Assembly (NCBI GenBank): GCA_038529265.1
Contig: JBCBDX010000006.1
Coordinates: 124,001-188,000, forward strand
Length of the DNA stretch: 64,000 nucleotides
Direction of reading: 5' to 3'
From: JBCBDX01 sp038529265
GTDB taxonomy: Bacteria > Pseudomonadota > Alphaproteobacteria > Rhizobiales > Rhizobiaceae
The position numbers and the translations under genes were made by a program. Each line of letters starts with the position of its first letter. Within the stretch, counting starts at the first letter, position 1. Shown piece by piece: positions 60,797 through 64,000 of the stretch. Under the pieces are notes generated by a model. That model was not told the origin of the DNA, made no database searches, and saw only the letters and a list, made by a program, of their open reading frames with translations.

Positions 60797-60937
60797 TCAG
60801 GCAGACAGGCTCTTGCGGCCTTTGGCACGGCGGCGTGCCAAAACCTTGCGACCTGCCGCTGTTGCCATGCGCGAACGGAAGCCGTGACGGCGTTTGCGTA
60901 CCAGGCGAGAAGGTTGGAATGTACGTTTCGTGGCCAT
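60797..60937 (-). CDS. rpmH: Ribosomal protein L34
   Basis: 46 residues from ATG 60937, reading MATKRTFQPSRLVRKRRHG..., with FRSRMATAAGRKVLARRRAKGR, the invariant L34 text, in its second half (core: AGRKVLARRRAKGR). Extremely basic, part of the large ribosomal subunit. It heads the rpmH-rnpA-yidC-engB transcript. Confidence 0.97.
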   Translation of the reverse strand: MATKRTFQPSRLVRKRRHGFRSRMATAAGRKVLARRRAKGRKSLSA

Positions 60938-61264
60938 AATTTTTTACCGCCTCTGGGGACGACCTTTTTCTTTAATTTTGTGGTTTTTTGCGTGTCAAAG
61001 CCACGCACCGGGTCAAGGCCCGTCAAGTTGGGCGGCTTATGTTTGAAAAAAGGTCAAATGTCAACGCGAACCGCCCTTATCGATCACGAACATGTGAGTA
61101 TCATGCCAACGGGCTCACCGCACGGTGAAGCGTCGTGAGTGTTCCGTAACATCGCTGCGTTTCAAGGGTTTGTGAGTTGTTGTTGAAATCTGATCCCGTC
61201 ATCTCTGCATTCGACCGCGGCGTTCCACGTCGCATAACCGATGCAAATGACTGGAACTTAACCG
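60938..61264. other. Intergenic region between rpmH and the TVP38-like gene
   Basis: 327 bp holding the promoter and roughly 90-base leader of rpmH on the minus strand (AT-rich with several T runs), and the upstream region of the TVP38-like gene on the plus strand. Short inverted motifs such as CGGTGAAGCGTCGTGAG occur but no RNA gene, riboswitch or clear plus-strand promoter was recognised. Confidence 0.5.
61036..61064 (-). promoter_or_regulatory. Housekeeping promoter of the rpmH operon
   Basis: On the minus strand TTGACA (61064-61059), 17 bases, then CATAAG (61041-61036), a perfect -35 with a four-of-six -10. It would start a leader of about 90 bases before rpmH. Confidence 0.65.
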
Positions 61265-62050
61265 ATGACTGATACACAAACGGCAATGACAATGCCGCAA
61301 GACAATCAAACCGCACCTGACGCCGCCCCAGCATGGAAGCGGTTTGCTCCTTTGGCAGTCGTGGTTGCTGGCCTCGCCTTTGCCTATGCAATGGGTTGGC
61401 ACCGCTTCTTCACACTGGAATATTTGGCTCAAAGCCGCGAGGCGATGGCGGCCTATGTGGCTGACAACTACCTTCTGTCCATTGTTGGCTTTACAATTGT
61501 GTACGCGGTCGCCGTTGCATTCTCATTTCCAGCAGCGTCCATCCTGACCATATTTGCAGGTTTTCTGTTTGGATGGTTTGTCGGTGGCCTGTCAGTAGCG
61601 GTTGGCGCCACTATCGGCGCAACGGCCATCTTCCTGGTCGCACGGTCCGCATTTGGTGATTTCCTGACTGAGAAAGTTGGTGGGCGCGTGAAAAATCTTG
61701 CCGAAGGCTTCGAAAAGGAGGCGTTCAGCTATCTTTTGATCTTGCGTCTGGCGCCTGTCTTTCCGTTCTTTATCATGAACATTGCGCCAGCACTCTTTAA
61801 TGTGCCAGTCCGCACCTATGTGATTGCTACGCTCTTCGGCATCTTGCCAGGTACCTTTGCGTACACATTCCTCGGCCAAGGTGTTGGCAGTGTTCTGGAA
61901 GCGGCAGAAGCGGCAGGTACAACGCCAAGCGTTGGCGATCTTGTAACCACCGAAATCACGCTTGCGTTTGCTGCGCTGGCCGCCGTGGCGACCATCCCGA
62001 TGCTTATCAAGCGTCTTAGAAAAACACCTGAAACCAACACATCCAACTAA
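61265..62050 (+). CDS. TVP38/TMEM64 (DedA-like) membrane protein
   Basis: 261 residues with about five to six membrane helices. The SNARE-associated/VTT domain is marked by FPAASILTIFAGFLFGWFVG (about 80-99), GATIGATAIFLVAR and LRLAPVFPFFIMNIAPALF (about 160-178). Family members are thought to move or scramble lipids or maintain membrane homeostasis. It lies 91 bases before a mercuric-reductase-like flavoprotein gene in the same direction, a pairing seen often in proteobacteria. Confidence 0.88.
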   Translation: MTDTQTAMTMPQDNQTAPDAAPAWKRFAPLAVVVAGLAFAYAMGWHRFFTLEYLAQSREAMAAYVADNYLLSIVGFTIVYAVAVAFSFPAASILTIFAGFLFGWFVGGLSVAVGATIGATAIFLVARSAFGDFLTEKVGGRVKNLAEGFEKEAFSYLLILRLAPVFPFFIMNIAPALFNVPVRTYVIATLFGILPGTFAYTFLGQGVGSVLEAAEAAGTTPSVGDLVTTEITLAFAALAAVATIPMLIKRLRKTPETNTSN

Positions 62051-62141
62051 CAACAACAAACAAGCGAACGGCGGCATCAACCGATGCAACAGGTGCATGC
62101 CGTTCGCCTCTCCCAAGATTGAAAGAATGAGGGGTTTAAAA

Positions 62142-63569
62142 ATGTCCGAAATACTCACACCAGATATTTGTGTCATTGGCGGCGGTTCAGGCGGCCTGAC
62201 TGTTGCCGCAGCAGCAGCAGCATTCGGGGTCTCTGTGGTCCTGATTGAGGGCGGCAAAATGGGTGGCGACTGTCTGAACTATGGCTGTGTACCTTCCAAG
62301 GCAATCATCGCCGCTGGCAAGGCTGCCAACACCATGCGGCATGCAGACAAGTTTGGCATTAAATCCATCGAACCCGAGGTGAACTTCGGTAAAGTGCACG
62401 ACCATGTGCATTCTGTAATCGGCGCAATCGCACCTAATGATAGTGTCGAGCGGTTTACGGGCCTGGGCGTCAAGGTCATTGAAGACTATGGCAAGTTTAA
62501 AGATGCCAATACGGTCGTCACCAAGGATTACGAAATCAGAGCACGCCGTATCGTTGTTTCCACCGGTTCGTCGGCGTTTGTTCCGCCGATTCCCGGGCTG
62601 GACACCGTACCGTATCTTACCAACGAGAGCCTTTGGGATCAGACGAGAAAGCCGCAACATTTGATCGTTATCGGCGGAGGCCCAATCGGTATGGAGATGG
62701 CGCAGGCACATCGCCGTCTTGGTTCGGAAGTGACCGTCATTGAAGGCTTCAAGGCACTCGGCAAAGATGATCCCGAACTGGCTGAAGTTGTGCTGAAAAA
62801 CATCCGTGCCGATGGCGTGAAGATTTTGGAAAACACCAAAGTTGTCGGCGTCGAGAAGAAAGGCAAGACCGGCGTCAACGTCTTGGTTGAAAGTGAAGAG
62901 GGGCAGGCAACGGTTTCCGGATCGCACATCCTCGTTGCAACAGGACGCATCGCAAATGTTAACGGACTGGATCTTGAAATGGCTGGCATCGACTATGATC
63001 GCCGGGGCATCAAAGTCGGTCGCGATCTTCGCACATCCAACAAGAAAGTGTATGCAATCGGCGACGTCGCCGGCGGCCTGCAGTTCACACACGTGGCCGG
63101 ATACCATGCCGGTCTCGTCGTTCAATCCATCCTGTTTCGTGTGCCGGGCAAAGAGAACCGCGACATAATCCCATGGGCAACATACACAGACCCGGAATTG
63201 GCCCATGTCGGTTTTGACGAAGAGACCGCGCGCAAGAAATCAAAAGAGATAAGCGTCCTTCGCTGGCCTTACGCGGAGAACGACCGCGCCCAAGCAGAGC
63301 GCAAGACTGAGGGGCTGGTCAAAGTGATCACGGACAAAAAGGGTAAAATCCTTGGCGCATCCATTGCCGGCACCGGTGCCGGCGAAATGATCAACGTGTT
63401 TGCCTTGGCCGTTTCAAAGAAAATGAAGGTGCAAGACTTGCGCGGGTTCATCGCGCCCTATCCGACCATGACTGAAATCACCAAGCGCGCAGCTACGTCA
63501 TTTTCTGCACCAATGACGCGAAAACCAATGGTGCGCAAAATTATCGGATTTTTGCGCCGCTTCGGCTGA
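62142..63569 (+). CDS. Mercuric reductase/dihydrolipoamide dehydrogenase-like flavoprotein
   Basis: 475 residues from ATG 62142, behind GAGGGG. FAD-binding DICVIGGGSGGLT (8-20), redox-active Cys44 and Cys49 in GGDCLNYGCVPSK, NAD(P)-binding VIGGGPIGMEMAQ (about 178-190), the second FAD motif VYAIGDVAGG and a C-terminal dimerisation domain. The usual His-x4-Glu near the C-terminus of lipoamide dehydrogenase is not evident, and there is no C-terminal cysteine pair as in MerA, so the disulfide substrate is unknown. Probably works with the TVP38-like protein upstream. Confidence 0.9.
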   Translation: MSEILTPDICVIGGGSGGLTVAAAAAAFGVSVVLIEGGKMGGDCLNYGCVPSKAIIAAGKAANTMRHADKFGIKSIEPEVNFGKVHDHVHSVIGAIAPNDSVERFTGLGVKVIEDYGKFKDANTVVTKDYEIRARRIVVSTGSSAFVPPIPGLDTVPYLTNESLWDQTRKPQHLIVIGGGPIGMEMAQAHRRLGSEVTVIEGFKALGKDDPELAEVVLKNIRADGVKILENTKVVGVEKKGKTGVNVLVESEEGQATVSGSHILVATGRIANVNGLDLEMAGIDYDRRGIKVGRDLRTSNKKVYAIGDVAGGLQFTHVAGYHAGLVVQSILFRVPGKENRDIIPWATYTDPELAHVGFDEETARKKSKEISVLRWPYAENDRAQAERKTEGLVKVITDKKGKILGASIAGTGAGEMINVFALAVSKKMKVQDLRGFIAPYPTMTEITKRAATSFSAPMTRKPMVRKIIGFLRRFG

Positions 63570-63584
63570 TAGTTTGAAAAGCTC

Positions 63585-63606
63585 GGGTTGGCGTTCGCGC
63601 CAGCCC
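63585..63606 (+). terminator. UUCG-loop hairpin after the flavoprotein gene
   Basis: GGGTTGGCG-TTCG-CGCCAGCCC forms a 9-bp stem with one G-T wobble and a very stable UUCG loop, 15 bases after the stop codon. There is no T run, so termination would be partial. Confidence 0.5.
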
Positions 63607-63641
63607 AACTATATGATGTCCAACGCGACCGGGGAGGCACC

Positions 63642-64000
63642 ATGGCGCAGCGACAAATGCCAACGAGGTTTCGCAGCTTGTCCTCCAAGCTGCTGTGGCT
63701 GACGATTTTGTTCGTGATGATCGCGGAAGTGCTCATCTTTGTGCCCTCTGTTGCTAATTTCGGTAAAGTCTGGCTCCAACAGCGGCTCGATACAGTGGCT
63801 GCGGCGAGCGTTATCATTACAGCTGAAGAAAACTTTGAGCTGCCAGAAACGGTACAACAGGATGTGCTTATGGCGACCGGCGTAGAGGCCATCGCTTTGC
63901 GCCGAGGCTCTCAGTCACAATTGCTGATCGTGAGCGACATGCCGCTCAGCGTTGACGCGCATGTGGCAATCAACCAGATGAACCCTCTCAATGCCATTGT
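63642..64000 (+). CDS. Sensor histidine kinase-like protein, N-terminal part
   Basis: ATG 63642 follows GGGGAGG by five bases; 119 codons are visible before the window ends. A basic start (RQMPTRFRSLSSKLLWL) leads into a membrane helix (about 16-36) and a periplasmic sensor segment starting with VPSVANFGKVWLQQRLDTVA. I recognise this opening from a family of rhizobial two-component sensor kinases; the kinase core lies off the window, so the assignment is inference. Confidence 0.65.
   Translation, partial: MAQRQMPTRFRSLSSKLLWLTILFVMIAEVLIFVPSVANFGKVWLQQRLDTVAAASVIITAEENFELPETVQQDVLMATGVEAIALRRGSQSQLLIVSDMPLSVDAHVAINQMNPLNAI

Noticed and set aside
1..64000. tRNA, rRNA or insertion sequence genes
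   Set aside because: No cloverleaf, rRNA segment, transposase or terminal inverted repeat pair could be recognised by reading; a dedicated scan would be needed to exclude a short tRNA.

Overview
The window looks like a chromosomal segment of an alphaproteobacterium, most likely a marine or soil member of the Hyphomicrobiales (Rhizobiales). The base composition is moderate by eye. The evidence is gene content and order: ffs, a HIT-family gene, nudC, pheA, kdsB and a CycM-type anchored cytochrome c; dnaX-ybaB-recR; def/fmt/truA/dapE/dapD; and argB-engB-yidC-rnpA-rpmH. There is also a Yej-type peptide ABC transporter and a Tad/Cpa pilus locus. Taxonomy is inferred from gene order and protein character, not from any search.

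Bases 1-2640 are the accessory region. On the minus strand, in transcription order, it holds: a 71-aa XRE regulator that resembles the controller (C) proteins of restriction-modification systems, with C-box-like operators upstream; one copy of a 118-bp perfect direct repeat; a 69-aa helix-rich ORF whose 3' part is the second copy of that repeat; and a reverse transcriptase gene that runs off the left edge just before its YxDD motif is expected. No restriction-modification genes are visible. This regulator + small ORF + reverse transcriptase cassette is the best candidate here for an undescribed, possibly defence-related, system. To its right lie a large intergenic palindrome, a gene remnant, a structured inverted repeat, a 62-bp tandem repeat array and the SRP RNA gene ffs.

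Bases 2.8-18 kb hold metabolic and transport genes: HIT protein, NudC, then convergent PheA and KdsB, a membrane-anchored cytochrome c, a Yej-type operon with two substrate-binding proteins, two permeases and a double ATPase (6.6-14.3 kb), a GhrA-like dehydrogenase, and the opposing MarR, NlpC/P60 and PepA genes.

Bases 18-27.8 kb are the Tad/Flp pilus locus: Flp pilin, CpaA, CpaB, CpaC, CpaD, CpaE, CpaF/TadA, TadB and TadC on the minus strand, with TadD convergent on the plus strand. No TadE/F/G minor pilin genes are present next to it. Bases 28-36.7 kb are mixed: a Nudix hydrolase, a DGPF protein with an ECF42-type sigma factor, outer-membrane proteins, an orphan HlyC-like protein, GrpB, a beta-barrel with a di-heme peroxidase lipoprotein, a hydrolase, a ureohydrolase and a small exported protein.

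Bases 36.7-61 kb are mostly housekeeping genes: dnaX-ybaB-(inverted eamA)-recR, a second ureohydrolase, a lytic transglycosylase, rmuC, def, fmt, a GT39-like transferase, truA, dapE/dapD with three small membrane proteins, a LOG-family protein, DUF817, a pyrimidine nucleotidase, a DMT exporter, argB, an exported MsrB, engB, yidC, rnpA and rpmH. The right end has a TVP38-type membrane protein, a mercuric-reductase-like flavoprotein, and the start of a sensor kinase-like gene cut by the window edge.
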